Part shown: in pieces, positions 11,842 to 23,784 of the stretch
Layout of the letters: each line of letters opens with the position of its first letter
Numbering within the stretch: the stretch's first letter is position 1
NCBI GenBank assembly: GCA_006503535.1
Contig: QYRS01000005.1
Span: 2,790,001-2,854,000 of the forward strand
Reading direction: 5' to 3'
Origin: Arthrinium phaeospermum
Taxonomy: Eukaryota; Ascomycota; Sordariomycetes; Amphisphaeriales; Apiosporaceae
Length of the DNA stretch: 64,000 nucleotides
Translations under genes and position numbers: made by a program
The notes under the pieces: model-generated
Database searches by the model: none
Told to the model about the DNA's origin: nothing
Seen by the model: only the letters and a program-made list of their open reading frames with translations

Positions 11842-12870
11842 TTAAGTATTCAGACTGCCAGACTTTATAGCTTCGTGGAGTGTCGTCCGGCTGGCATTGT
11901 CTACCGGTATGATATCGGCGCCACTTTGCAAGAGAAGTTTGCAAACCTCAAGATGAGCGAAGTGCGATGCGTAGTATAGTGATGTGCGGCTTCGAGAGTC
12001 CGTAGAGTCAATATCGATACCTGGGCCAGACATGACCCTCCTGATGGTATCTCATCGGTATGACCAAATCGTGAAGCCATACGTAGCGGCTTCTCTCCGA
12101 TAAAACTTGGCTTTTCCATCTTCACTTGAGATTCGCTTTCTACTTGATGATTATCAAGGTTGAAAGATATAATTCCCGTAACATCGGAAGGCCGACTATG
12201 TCTTGATGAAAGGCACACATGAAGATCGGTAATTTCGTCGTCCAGGGTCTTGAAATACCTAACCAGGTCCCGACTTTGATAATATTCACATACATCAAGC
12301 GTATCGACAAAGCACACAAGAGAACGCTTGCCAAGATTTCTCAGGGCTATTTCGAACATGCGCTCTAGAGATTAGACACTCCAGCCCCTGTTAAGGATTT
12401 CCTCCACAGTTTGGCTCTGTTCGACCTCGGATAAGGCGACCGCTTCCTGAAGCCTCTTCACTTCCTCGTAATCTTCCTTGATGCGGACAGCGCTGGACTC
12501 AAAGTTCCGAGGATTACCGTTAGCTAAAGAGTGACAATGTCGTCGAGCAGCCAATATGACCACCCTGTTTCGGTTGGTATCTAGAGCGAGAAGGTCGTGA
12601 TCGACAATCATCGATGCCAACCACAAATAAATACACAGGGTCAACTTGAATAGCATATTTGGAAAGCTCGATTGCCGAACCCATGGCTCTGATGAATGAT
12701 GCGGACCTGCGGTGGGCTACCGCTCCTGTCGAGTGAGGCTCGACGAAGCCGTAGTCATTTTCGACGTCAATGGCGCCGAGTATTTCTTTGCATAACTCGA
12801 GGACTGGAAAGACCTGCTCAAGGCACGCTTGACTAAGGATATCGTCTTGGTAAACTTGCAGGTGCCCCTT
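11842..12870 (-). pseudogene. NACHT-ankyrin (NLR/HET-E-like) gene relic
   Basis: Fungal NLR proteins have a variable head, a NACHT NTPase and ankyrin or WD repeats, and act in non-self recognition. On the minus strand a block containing LVCFVDTLDVCEYYQSRDLV matches the Walker B region of NACHT proteins, whose usual form is LVCFIDALDECE. HVCLSSRHS follows as in that family. Downstream, RTSLYYASHFAHLEVCKLLL and GADI match ankyrin repeats. Upstream fragments (around PVLELCKEILGAIDVENDYG) continue the similarity to about 12870. The pieces lie in different frames with stops between them, there is no P-loop, and most of the ankyrin array is missing. This is a truncated relic, not a working gene. 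Confidence 0.65.
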
Positions 12871-14161
12871 GAAAAGCTTCGAGTGTTCTGATCAGACTGA
12901 ATAGACGGCTGGTGATGAGGGATCTCCGCGGGTTGAGGCCATTCCGGCTACTCCTAATCCACTTCAACCGGCCATCAGAGGACTTGACAAGCTTCAACCC
13001 TCACAACAAGACTAGTCGTTTCCAGCGTCATGCTCAGTAAGTACTCATGATAAGCAAGGTTCGTTGATGACGGCCCTGGAAAGCTGGCCCACCAGGCAGG
13101 TGTTGGTTTTGATGAGGATTGGCTTGCATGTTGGATGGAAGGAGAGGCTGCCGCCCTCTCAGCAATCTCAGAGTTGAACTGAATACGCCACCTCAGTATA
13201 GGCCAGCCCATAATGATTGGGCGGATCGATACCCAACGGCGCCTTCGATAGTTAATCAGAGGACATCGCATTTTGATGTCTCAATGCACACTACGAGGCT
13301 GGGGGTAACTACCTGCAGAACGCAGGCAGACGCCTTTGGGCTGGAATCTGACCCGTACCAACGAGGAGGGGGATATATCATCCGTTTAAAAACGCCAGTG
13401 TGCTTCATGGCTTGCGCTCGTTTACGAAACACACTTACATCAAGTTTATACAGCCAAGATCTGGTATTCATTGGGACCTAACAAATAAGTCAACAATTGA
13501 ACCATTGTGAAGTGTATCGCAAGGCAGGCCCCACGGGTTGGCCATTCTCATTCACAAGTGAGAACTGACGTTGCATTCAGAGCCTTCTGGAATTTCCCAA
13601 AGCAGAAGCCCCGGCGCACGTTTCAGCGAGGTGCGCTACCCCACTTTCTCCCGATGTGCTTCAGGATGGATCAGGCCATCGACCAGCCGACTACCGAACC
13701 CACGTCTATGATCATCCAGTGATCATCTCAGGGATCTCGTCAACAGGAGTCCTCTCCATCAAGAGTACGAAGTTATCAAGCTGTCAATCCTCTAAACGCT
13801 GAGATTCCAACAGACGCAAGTTTGAGGCAAGGGGTGCGAGCCAGCATGTCAGAACGCAATGCGCGCGCGCTGTGGACCGTTTCATACATCCCTGCAGCAA
13901 TGTTCATTTCGATTGGTCACACTGAGGGAAGATATTCATGGAGCAGACACAGACAGGCTCTGATTGGGTATGTTCAAGAAGGGGTGTATTTACATTGCAA
14001 CAGCTGGCGCCGCATGGCATTTTGCGTTCCTGAAGAAAAAGAGGCTATGTACAGTTCATAAAGGCACGCCTGGTGTGTCGCTCTTTGGTCTTGTGTTGGT
14101 CTTAGAGAAAGGGCTCGATCAATGCTTGTGCATCTGGTACAGATCTATCCAGCTGATCTTC
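12871..14161. other. Intergenic region, possible further decay products
   Basis: Only short, unconvincing open frames. Some may be further remains of the NLR relic, but no motif supports that. It ends at the 3' end of the esterase gene. Confidence 0.35.
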
Positions 14162-15083
14162 CTAAACGCGGCCTCCGAAGGGGTTGCCACCGAACTGGCG
14201 GTTGTTGCCGCCGAAGGGGTTGCCACCTCCGAACTGGTTGCCGGCGCCAGCCTGAGCGCCCTGGTTGCCGCCCTGGGCCTGGCCACCGGCGGCGGCACCG
14301 GCCTGGTTGCCACCAGCGGCAGCGCCACCGCTGGCCGACACCTTGCTCTTGATGAAGGAGAGAGCCTCCGAGCCGTACTTGGTGACGTACTGGTTGTGGG
14401 TGTTGCTGTCGTTGCCGTTGCAGCAGAAGGGATCCGCGGCATCGCAGTACGACTGGATGAGCTTGGTGTCGTAGGGAGCGCACTGGAAGCCTTGGGGACG
14501 GGCGGCGAACTATATGTATGTCAGTTAAGGGAACTTGGAAAGATTAGACGGAGAAGGTGAAAAGACTTACGCCACCAGCCTTGCAGGTGCCCACGTTGTA
14601 GGGGAGACCGGCCTGGTTGTGGGGGTCACCCATGAAGATGGCGGCCTTGACGGCCGAGAGGGCGGTGCCGGTCAGGGTCTGGCCCTGGCCGCCGCAGAGG
14701 GCGTTGTCCATGATCTGGCCGCCCTGGGAGTAGCCGACGAGGACGATCTGGGTGTTGGGGCAGCGCTGGTTGAGGCTGTTGACGGCCTGCAGGACGGCCG
14801 AGGTGCCCTGCGAGGCCGACTGGTCGTACTGGACGCCGCCGCACGACGCCTGGCCGCCGCAGGCCGGGTAGTCGATGGCCTGGGTCTGGGTGCCGGGGAA
14901 GGCGCTCTGGACCTGCTGGACCAGGCCGCCCGCGGTGCCGAAGCCCTTGGGCGCCGTCGTCTCGCGCGCGCCGAAGACGAAGATGTTGGGGCAGTTGGAG
15001 TTCTGGCGGGCCTCGAGCTCGCTGCCGATGGGGCTGGCGCTGGCCAGGCCGGCGAGGAGGGGGAGAACAGCGGCGGTCTTCAT
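14162..15083 (-). CDS. Secreted acetylxylan esterase / cutinase-fold, CE5
   Basis: Removes acetyl groups from xylan outside the cell and so helps xylanases in plant cell-wall breakdown. Two exons (15083-14571, 14509-14162; 286 residues) with a 61-base intron. A signal peptide (MKTAAVLPLLAGLASA) is followed by a short pro-like segment ending LEAR. The CE5 signature CPNIFVFGARETTAPKGFGT comes next. The catalytic Ser is in GYSQG (117-121), the Asp in the YCDAADPFCC block (about 194-197), and the His in NTHNQY (209), with many Cys for disulfides. After the catalytic domain there is a Gly/Asn/Gln/Ala-rich tail with GGNPFGG repeats and no CBM1 Cys pattern. A GTGGGG, which fits the CreA core, lies in the leader at 15103-15108. 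Acetylxylan esterase is favoured over cutinase by the AXE-like C-terminal block. Confidence 0.9.
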
Positions 15084-15136
15084 GGTGATGGATAGATAGG
15101 AGGTGGGGTTGGTTTGGTGATGTTGCAATAAAAGTA

Positions 15137-15147
15137 CGTGTATATAA
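15137..15147 (-). promoter_or_regulatory. TATA-like element of the acetylxylan esterase gene
   Basis: A TATATA core about 55-60 bases before the start codon on the minus strand; the spacing suits a strongly regulated secreted enzyme. Assigned by sequence and position only. Confidence 0.35.
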
Positions 15148-18024
15148 AAGAGCGACCAAGCGCGGAAAGTGTCAAAGTATGTGATGGAAAAAGAAGGGAT
15201 ATGTCGAAGAATGAATGTCTACACAGCAGCGTCCGTCTTGGCAGTCAAAGGGAATCTATCCAGAGAAGCGGGAAATCAGGTCTTATTATACTGCTCTACC
15301 CTTCCCATTCCCAGGCGATGAGGCGCCGGGATCTAGGGCGAAGGGGGGACCATCTGCTCAATTGGGCCATACTTTACACGGAGCTGTTTCGTGATCCCAG
15401 TTAGCTGCCACTGTTGGTGGGACGAACATATTGACATGAGCCGACGGGCAAGTTTAACCCCCTTCTGCCCCACTACCAATCGTGGGTCTCTCGACGTTGA
15501 GAATGCCCCTTGCGGCGATGCCTGGGAAGAGAGAGAGATCAAGGCGAAAGATTGCAAGGCCCTGATGATCGGATGGGGGGCCTGTCGTTTTCGTTTTCGC
15601 CCATCAGTTGGCAGTCTTTTTGCTACTACTAGGAACCGTGGTGGATGAAGGCCGTCGTCCATTGGTGGGAAGTTTTCGGGTGCCACCGAAGTATGGGGGT
15701 GTTCATTTACTGTCAACTGTGCTACCCGAGCGGGCACTATATGCGAGACCCGGGTCGCTGGCCCAGGGTGGGCCACTAGTTCCGAGTGCCGTAGCCCCCT
15801 AAACGGCATAGGGCAATGGCGCCGGCAGATCGTCGAATTGATTCCAACCTGTCCTGCAATCTGTGATTATTCCGGAAGATCAATCTTGATTTCGGTATCT
15901 CGGACCAACGTATGGCAAACTGATTCTTGTCTCGTTTTTCCTTTCGAAGGGACCTGCTAGTAGCAAACGTACGGTGCACACCCCATTACTTGAGCGCCAG
16001 CTCACCAAAGTGTCTCCAACTTCAAGCAAGCTTGACAGGGTCCCTGGTGTCTCAGGAGCCCCCCTCGACCGTTGCAACGACCTCGGGCGGCGCATGCTGT
16101 CGTCCAACTTGCCAAGCTGCTGTGTGATTCAGCCCATGCTCCCATGCCATCCATCGTAAGACCAACGACGACGAGCCGAAGCAAGCACGCATGCAGCGTA
16201 AGCATTCCATTGCATCCGCCCCGGCATTCATAAAACCCCATTTAGCCTGTATGCGCCTACCCGCGTCGCGCTTGCGCTGGTGCGCCCGGTTGGCCTCCCG
16301 CCTTGGTTTTCCAGCTGCCTTGGGCCGCTAATTGATACCCCTCGCTTTCGTGATGGATAATTGAGGACCTATTAATATCCAATCTGACGCGAGCTGAAGA
16401 CGTTTCTGGTAAAATCGCGGCATTGATCAGATCCTGCATGCTTCTTTGATTTTAATAATCAAAAGCCATATGTGGATGAACACACCGCATTCTCAATTCA
16501 CTTATTGCAGAACTGTGATCTGGGCATGATGGGTGGTTCAATCAGCTGCTCCGCCGCCACCATATCTTCAACCGTACCGTCTCTTCGTTGCTAGTTCAAT
16601 CCATGTGTGACGAAGAATTGAAGGATTCTTCAGCGGACGAGAAGAAGAAAATATTCATTCGTGCCGGCCTGCAACCCCGTCTCTCATGATTCGATGCTGA
16701 TAGATTGTGGCTGCGGGAGAATGTGCATTCTACGTTTGCGATGCCTTGGTTTGCTGGAAGAGTTGTTGCGTAGAGCGGGACAGCAAAAGCAAATTTCATA
16801 GAATCGCGGCACGACGAAGATATCTCATCCAGTAACTACTCGAGTGACGTTCACATAGTAAGCGAGCTGATACTTAGTCGGCTTGTAAACAGAGTGGTAG
16901 GCCGTGGAACAGTTTACAAGTGGCCGGTAATCAGGGTACTCCGTACTCTCTCTTTAATGCAGTAGCCAGCAGTCCTGGGCAGTATGATGGTTAGATGGGC
17001 GCCAACACACGATGCTGCAACACCGCCACGGGAGCACCATCAAGAAGTAGGAATTCCGTGGAAACAAGCTAGCATCTTACTTAGCTCAAAACTAAGGCTG
17101 CTTACAATTTTATTATAGGATGGAATAAAGTGTGAAATAGCCATGAGAATAGGGAATCTTGAAGCAATTAAGCTTATCTCACCCCTTCCCAGTAATACTG
17201 CCAGCCCTTGGTAGAGCTAAGCCAAGCTAATCTTGGTCCCGGAATGGCCTCCATTCCTCATCGAACCCCTCCAATGAAGGCAAGAAACGGAAAGATCTCC
17301 CTTGGGCACGTTCATCAATGGTCTTAAGGATTGAGTCATACCTTCCTCATGTACCATACAAACAAAAAACAACAAGGGCATTAAAGCGTGTTTGCAAGAC
17401 TGCCTCCAAAAACAATGGCAAGCAACTCCTGTGCAACGTCAAAGTCGGCAACACAGAGTGAACGGACCGTCAAAGGATTCCTGGTTGATGCAAAAACATA
17501 TTCTTTGGGTATGCATTGTATTCCAGTGCAAGTGCCCACAGACAAAGCAGTTCATTGGTCACAATTCCCTTGTCTCTCACCTATCCCAGCGAATCTCTAT
17601 GGCATATACATTTTTGAAGCTATTGACCAACTGAGCTTCTACTAACTAACGCCGAGCCAAGATGCAAGTGCAGCCCAGCCATCTTGAACTTTAGTTCCTT
17701 CACTATTGACCCAACCCAGCCCCATAATTACTTTTTTTTTCTCCCTTTGGCAGCGACGTCCGTGTCAAGCTACCCTGAAGCAACGGCCAATTCTCCACTA
17801 AACTGGCGTGTCGCACTCAACTCCCACCGCGAATTGATCGCGTTTACTCCATCACGAACTCCCCGCTACGATTCAATTGGTTATCGCAAGGCCATAGCTC
17901 TTGCCAGAAGTGCGTAGCAACCCGGTCGGATTCACACGACAGTCGCCAGCCGATCAGATTTTTTTTTTCTGTTCCTTCCTGATGGTGCGTGCCCCGGCAG
18001 CACCATACAATGTCCCTTTGAGCA
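15148..18024. other. Long intergenic region
   Basis: Nearly 2.9 kb between two divergently transcribed genes. It includes the upstream region of the esterase gene and, near 17.7-18.0 kb, the T-rich leader of the Reb1-like gene. Open frames are short and overlapping on both strands, with no recognisable domain. I see no RNA gene. Confidence 0.4.
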
Positions 18025-21000
18025 ATGGGAGCGCAACAGAGTCAGATGGTGAATGAAGACGACGACAAATTCGATCCATCACAATTTTCACAAGACGAAG
18101 ACGACCACTCGGTGCGCGGCGACAACCACGAAAACGGCATTCTCGACTCTTCCCAACACGACAAGCCCGTCTTTTCTAGCCAGCTGCCGACCTCTGCGCG
18201 TCGCGACCGTGATTTGGGCAATATGAATTCGACCAAGTCCAGAAAGCGTCGCACTCGGCGATCTTCCGACGCCGACCAAGGCCTGCCTCCCGCCTCTTCG
18301 CAGGACTTTGATCCGCCCTTTGTTAAGCACGAGCAGAACGGAATGCAAGACGAGGATGACGAAGACACAGTCATGCAGATCAAGGGTGATCCTGGTGCTC
18401 TCGATGAGGAACCTGCAGAGGTCCTTGAAGACGAAGAATTCGGAGCCGAGATCTTGGAAAAGGCCAAGAGAGAGAGGCGGGAGCGCAGAGAGATGAAGAA
18501 GGCACGTAAGGCGGAGAAACTTCGTCTCTCGCAGCACAGGGCAGACACCAGCGCCATGGACGAGACCGATTCACACGATGCATCCCAACTGAACGGTGTA
18601 TCGCCAGAGGTGCAGAGAACCAACGGGTTCGTCGCTGTCAATCATCAAGCCCCGGCCAGCGAAGAAGCAGTGGAGACATCGAAGCCTTCCAAGAGGCGCA
18701 AGCGCCAGGCTGCCGCTGAACCCGTTGCTGAAGAGGCGATTGGGTACGACGAGAATGGTGAAGTCAGCAACCTAGCCCTTCTCCCAAGTAGTGCCAACGA
18801 CTCTGTGGTCCCCGTGTCATCGCCCCTGAAACGCAAAGGCCGGAGCTCGTCAGATAAGAAGTCGCATAAGAAGCAAAAGCAGCAGGTGGAAGAGGTTGAG
18901 GAGGACGATGAGGGCGCAACACAGTTATCGGTTCCATTTGCCGATGCCGCTCAGGATATCTATTCCCAGCGGTACAACGAAGCCCATTCCTCTCCTAGCG
19001 AGGCGCGTCTCCAACGCCGCTCCCAGTCACGGGCCGACTCAGTCGAGGCGGAGCAGTCTGAGGATGACCTTGAACAGCACGTCAAGCCTGAGAAGGTCCC
19101 TGAAAGCGATGAAGAAGAGTTTGTACCTCAGACCATGGATGTCGATGACGACAACGAGGAGGAGAACGAGGTGGAGGAGGAAGAGGTGGACGAGGAGCTG
19201 CCTGCCAGCAACCATGATACGGAGCAAGATGCACCAGAGACTGCGGCCGCCAATAACGACGTCGAAGACCACCTCGGCTCCGATGACCTGGGTGTAGCAG
19301 AACCTATGGATGTTGATCATGAATCTTCGGACGCTGCTGTGGATGGAAACGCCGAGCCCACTCCTGCCTCGAAAGACCAAGCCTCTGATTCAGCCACTCG
19401 TCAGAAGCTGCGCCAATATGGTTCCAGAGCCAGCACTGGACGCAAACGGCACGCAAAGGCTCCGTTCAACGAAACTGAAACTGCCGAGGAAAACAATCGC
19501 CAAGCTTTCGACGAGCTGCCCGCTGCCTCTCCTGCTGTTACTGCTGCCCAGCGCCGCCGTGCACGTGGCAACGCAGCTCGTAACGAAGACGACAACGAAG
19601 CTGCAGGTCCTTCAAGTACCGTCAAGGGCAAAACTGATGGTGGACTTTCAAGGGCACCTCACATGAAGGCACCAAGGAAAGTGCATGATCCCGTTAAAGG
19701 ACAGGAGACCACTGGACCTTTTAGTGCGTTTGAGCTTCGCAATATCGACAGGGCTTTGAAGCAGTGGCAGGAAGACCACGATCTTACGGATCACGCCCGC
19801 AACGAACTCATCCATCAGAACCCGCAACATGCTGCCGCAAAGCAGGCCTACGTTGGTGAGATGTGGGACGCCATTCAAGCCGTTGTGCCACAGCGGAAAC
19901 GCCAGAAGATCATCAGCCAGTGCCGCCGACGATACCACAACTTCGACGCCCGAGGTGCCTGGACCACTGAACAACATGAAGAACTTGTTGAGCTCTACCA
20001 GAAGCATGGTCCCAAGTACCGCAAGATCGCCGATTTAATCAACCGATTTGCTGAAGATGTTCGCGACCGAGTCCGCAACTATGTGGTCTGTGGCGATGCC
20101 CTGAAATCAGCTGCGTGGGATGTAGCCGAAGAGAACAAACTCCGGGAAATCATCCAAAGGTCGTTGGAACAAATTCGTGCAGTCAGAGGAGCTCCTGGTT
20201 CGGAGGAGAACCAGGGCAAGGAGGAAGACCTCATTGATTGGCAGGGTGTAAGCGAAGGCATGAACCGATCCCGCAGTCGCTTGCAGTGCATGAACAAGTG
20301 GAAAAAGCTCAAAGCAGCCATGGACAGCGAGGACAACGGTGACATGAATCCTAATGAGTCCATGGCGCAAACCATCAACAACGCCCGCGAGGAGGCCATG
20401 CAGATTTCCGGCCACGATCTCTCCAGGATTCTCAAACGCGTCAAAGACACCGGCGCAACCAGCGATGGCCGTATACCTTGGGCCAAAGTCCATGCAGAGG
20501 GCGTCGGAACTAAGTATTCTCGGCCGACTCTGATGGTAGCCTGGTGTCGCCTGCGTACGTTGGTACCCGAATGGGAGCAGGTTACCCCTGTAGACATTGC
20601 GTCGACCCTGCGGGCGAAGTATCGTGAGGATGGAGACCTGGAGCTTCCTACCGACATTGACCTCGATGACGAATACGGCGAGCTGGAACACAAGATTAGC
20701 GTGATGCTCAACAAAAGCCAGAGCAACAAGACACCAAAGAAGAACGCGTCTAAGAAGAAATCGGCCAGCCACCAGGAGAGGCGCAAGTCGGCCTACCTCG
20801 CCATTAACAGTGACGACTACGAGGAGCCAGGCGACGACGACGCCTCCGAGGCTTCGGATGTCGATATGGGAGTTGGCCCATCGTCGGCCAAGATTCCTGC
20901 CGACCGCGAGATTGAGGAGTCCGACCTGGGTGAAGCGCCTGTCAGCACAAAGGCTAAGGGCAAGGGCAAGGCCAAGCAAAAGGTCAAGCAAGTCCGCCGG

Positions 21001-21126
21001 CGGTCGGAAAAGGCGCCCAAGGGCAAGGGCAAAGGAAAGGCGCGCAGCCAGAGCGTGGCGGTGGACGAGCAGAGCAGCGACACCGATGCTGAGGATGCTG
21101 AAGATATCCCGGCCCGCATTCAGTGA
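18025..21126 (+). CDS. Reb1/TTF1-type Myb DNA-binding protein
   Basis: Reb1-like proteins bind DNA through Myb-related domains and stop RNA polymerase I at the rDNA terminator, and also act as general regulatory factors. This is a single intronless frame of 1033 residues. Residues 1-550 are disordered, acidic and rich in Lys-Arg clusters (RKRR, KRRKRQ). The DNA-binding part runs from about 560 to 760. It starts with GPFSAFELRNIDRAL, continues with a Myb-like half (RKRQKIISQCRRRYHNF), a clear Myb repeat (GAWTTEQHEELVELYQKHG) and a last one (DLIDWQGVSEGMNRSRSRLQ...NKWKKL). The C-terminus is again Lys/Gly/Glu-rich (KAKGKGKAK, KGKGKGKAR). The start is the first ATG of the frame. No frameshift is present over 3.1 kb. 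Confidence 0.8.
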   Translation: MGAQQSQMVNEDDDKFDPSQFSQDEDDHSVRGDNHENGILDSSQHDKPVFSSQLPTSARRDRDLGNMNSTKSRKRRTRRSSDADQGLPPASSQDFDPPFVKHEQNGMQDEDDEDTVMQIKGDPGALDEEPAEVLEDEEFGAEILEKAKRERRERREMKKARKAEKLRLSQHRADTSAMDETDSHDASQLNGVSPEVQRTNGFVAVNHQAPASEEAVETSKPSKRRKRQAAAEPVAEEAIGYDENGEVSNLALLPSSANDSVVPVSSPLKRKGRSSSDKKSHKKQKQQVEEVEEDDEGATQLSVPFADAAQDIYSQRYNEAHSSPSEARLQRRSQSRADSVEAEQSEDDLEQHVKPEKVPESDEEEFVPQTMDVDDDNEEENEVEEEEVDEELPASNHDTEQDAPETAAANNDVEDHLGSDDLGVAEPMDVDHESSDAAVDGNAEPTPASKDQASDSATRQKLRQYGSRASTGRKRHAKAPFNETETAEENNRQAFDELPAASPAVTAAQRRRARGNAARNEDDNEAAGPSSTVKGKTDGGLSRAPHMKAPRKVHDPVKGQETTGPFSAFELRNIDRALKQWQEDHDLTDHARNELIHQNPQHAAAKQAYVGEMWDAIQAVVPQRKRQKIISQCRRRYHNFDARGAWTTEQHEELVELYQKHGPKYRKIADLINRFAEDVRDRVRNYVVCGDALKSAAWDVAEENKLREIIQRSLEQIRAVRGAPGSEENQGKEEDLIDWQGVSEGMNRSRSRLQCMNKWKKLKAAMDSEDNGDMNPNESMAQTINNAREEAMQISGHDLSRILKRVKDTGATSDGRIPWAKVHAEGVGTKYSRPTLMVAWCRLRTLVPEWEQVTPVDIASTLRAKYREDGDLELPTDIDLDDEYGELEHKISVMLNKSQSNKTPKKNASKKKSASHQERRKSAYLAINSDDYEEPGDDDASEASDVDMGVGPSSAKIPADREIEESDLGEAPVSTKAKGKGKAKQKVKQVRRRSEKAPKGKGKGKARSQSVAVDEQSSDTDAEDAEDIPARIQ

Positions 21127-23784
21127 GCGCGTCATCTTATGCGTTGATCGGCGATGGTCTATTTCTCACGATGTTACTTGTGGATGATGTGTGGATGTCG
21201 CAGGAGGTTTTCTGTTTCATTTTTCTTCCATTGATATTGCTCGTTTGGGGTTCTGGCTCTCTTGTTAATTCACGGCGAGAAACGATGAAGAAGCGTTAGA
21301 AGACGTGGTTCGCTCTCAAGACGATGAATCGTCTTTCATTGGTTTACAGGCAGCTATATACGCACGGTATTCCTAGGACTCTCGACAGCGTCGAATGTAT
21401 GAGTACGTGTAGTTAGTTAATCGATCGAGGTCCGGTGCTGCTATCTGCGACGGTTCTGCTGCCGGCTATGTGGTGTTTTTGTTGTCAACTGTAAGCTGAC
21501 AAGTGTCATCTGACCAAATATTATACGGATATGCTTTCTCTGCATTGGTCTACTTGGATCGCCCCGAATTGATGTAACAATGGAGGTTGTGGTTCTTAAG
21601 CTTCAAATCTCACCGTAGACTATCCCATTGACTGCCGAGTAAGGTCTGTCAGCCGTCCACATCAATGTAACAGCCAGACAATGAAACTACACGCTAATCA
21701 TCTACGTAAGTCAAGCCCTGGCAAGCTCTGGCAAGCCATGACATGTTCAAGAATATGGATGTATACCGTTTCCAAGTTAAAGACTGCAGGTGAAGGTCAA
21801 AGGGGGGTTCATATTGTGTGATACTGGAAGCCCAACTTTCTGGCCCTTAGAAACACAACTATGCAGCGTCCTTGGAATGCCTATTGCATGATTCAGGTGT
21901 CGAGAAGCCCTCGACTTGAACGAGTAAAAACATAGTCACTAGTAGTGCTAGTACAGGCCGGGGTGTTAAGTATAAACAATGAGCTATCGCATGTCGACGT
22001 TTCTTAGCGGCAGCCAACAACAACACGGCAAGCTTGCTAGTCGGGCGGACAGACACATCGCCCTCGTGGGGAACCCAACCGGGCCTGCCATTAATAATCA
22101 GGAGGCTTACAAATGCATCGACCGAGGTGAAGACGATCTTTGCCCGCTTGCCCCACCATGTGCCTCGGCTGTTGTGAGGGCGCCAGGGTGGTCGGGTGTC
22201 GCTTCACTCAACTTTTCCTTGCCGTGCCAAAGAAGTAGAAAGCGGCAGGCGGGAGAGCTAAAAATGTTGAAGAATGGAAGCCAAGGGAGTTGGGGCAATT
22301 CATCAATGGCTGGGCTGAATGGAGCCTCTGCTGCTCGGAAAATTTCCTCGAGCCCAGCCAACCATCGAACAGTGAACATCCCTTTCCAGTGCATATGCAA
22401 CATAACAGTCGCATTGCATATGCATCGTGCGTCCGCTCTCCGAAGAGGGGACGGCAGCGGTGGAATACCTGTCTCTGTGCATTGCTGCCGTGGCTACATG
22501 AAGTGGCTTGTCGGATTGATAGCTGAACGCGCAAGCTCTACAAGAATCATTACTTACTTAGTTGAAGGAGCTAGAGAGCTAGCAGGCCAACGCAGAGCCA
22601 AGCATGGCCCCCGGGAAGTTTCTGTCCATCTTTTGTAAAAGACTCGGTCTCCGCTTGCTGAATCCGGCGTGCAACTCCGACCCCATTGGCCAATGGACCA
22701 TGTGCCATGGGCAAGTGGCAGGGGTTAAGAGACTTTTGCGTTTCGCATCTGCTATCTCACGGCTTGACTGGGGGCAATTGGGGGTCAATCGGTTCGGCAG
22801 GTAGGCAGTATGTAGGGGGCAAAAGAGCGGAAAAGTGTGCGGGATCAGGTATGAATCAGGATCGGATTTCGGTTGCCTGTCCTGGAAATGCCGTCCGTCA
22901 CTCCTGACGACCGGTGGAGGGGTGCTTTTGGAGGGGAATCTGCAGGGAAAAGTCGCATAGGTGGATGACGCCATTTGTTGTCGTACATTCCCGTTCTACT
23001 GTACCGCTTAAGACGGTGAGTGCACGAGTGCGAGTGCGAGTGTAGGCAGGCAGATGCTATTATACGACGGCTGCATTCCAGGTATCATGCATGGTACACA
23101 TTGGGTGCAGCCGATACATGATGTGATGTGTTCGACGCCTGATAGCGCTGGTCGGTGGCTGTCAACTTTCGGCAGTGCATTGTTGTGTCCCTCCTTCTAG
23201 AAGCTCCTTCCTGGCAGGCAGTGGATTCCGCTACTGTTTTGGGGATCCTCCGTCCGGCGATCCCGCCCAATTCCTCGCACATCGACTGCCGCCTCCGTAC
23301 AACGCTCCGGCGCCAGCGCGCAAAGGCGAGTGGCTAGCAATGGGACGAGAGAGAAAAATTGTGGAGGTGACGTCGGACTGATGGGGTTGGTGGTGGTGTC
23401 GTGTATGTATAGTGTAGTGTGAATGGACACCTATACAAACAAGCCCATATTTTTATTGTCTGTCAATGTACTTCTGCTTCAGGGACCTTTCAGGGTTCGG
23501 GGGATAGTACGTATGCGATCATCAGACGACAGAGAGGCCGGGCATAAGCATAGGTAGGTAGCATTGATAGCAAAGGCAAAGGACAGGCAAAGCTGCTGGC
23601 TGCTGATTGAAATAGGACTTGATACCCCTCCTTCTCGTTCCTCTTCCCTCTGCTTGCTGTTGTCTTGAACTTTATATTACTTCTCATTCCTACCTACCTA
23701 CCTACTTGACTTCATCCCTCTTGTAGATACCACCAACCAGAACCAAAACCCTCCCAACCGAACACACATACCATAATCGACAAG
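21127..23784. other. Long intergenic region
   Basis: About 2.6 kb with only short overlapping open frames. Near 23.02-23.04 kb there is a small GAGTGC-type repeat, and at 23692-23706 a CTAC repeat in the leader of the next gene. I see no RNA gene or mobile element. Confidence 0.4.

Noticed and set aside
20107..21135. 342-codon minus-strand frame at the 3' half of the Reb1-like gene
   Set aside because: Antisense shadow; composition is Leu/Val-rich noise and the plus strand has Myb repeats.
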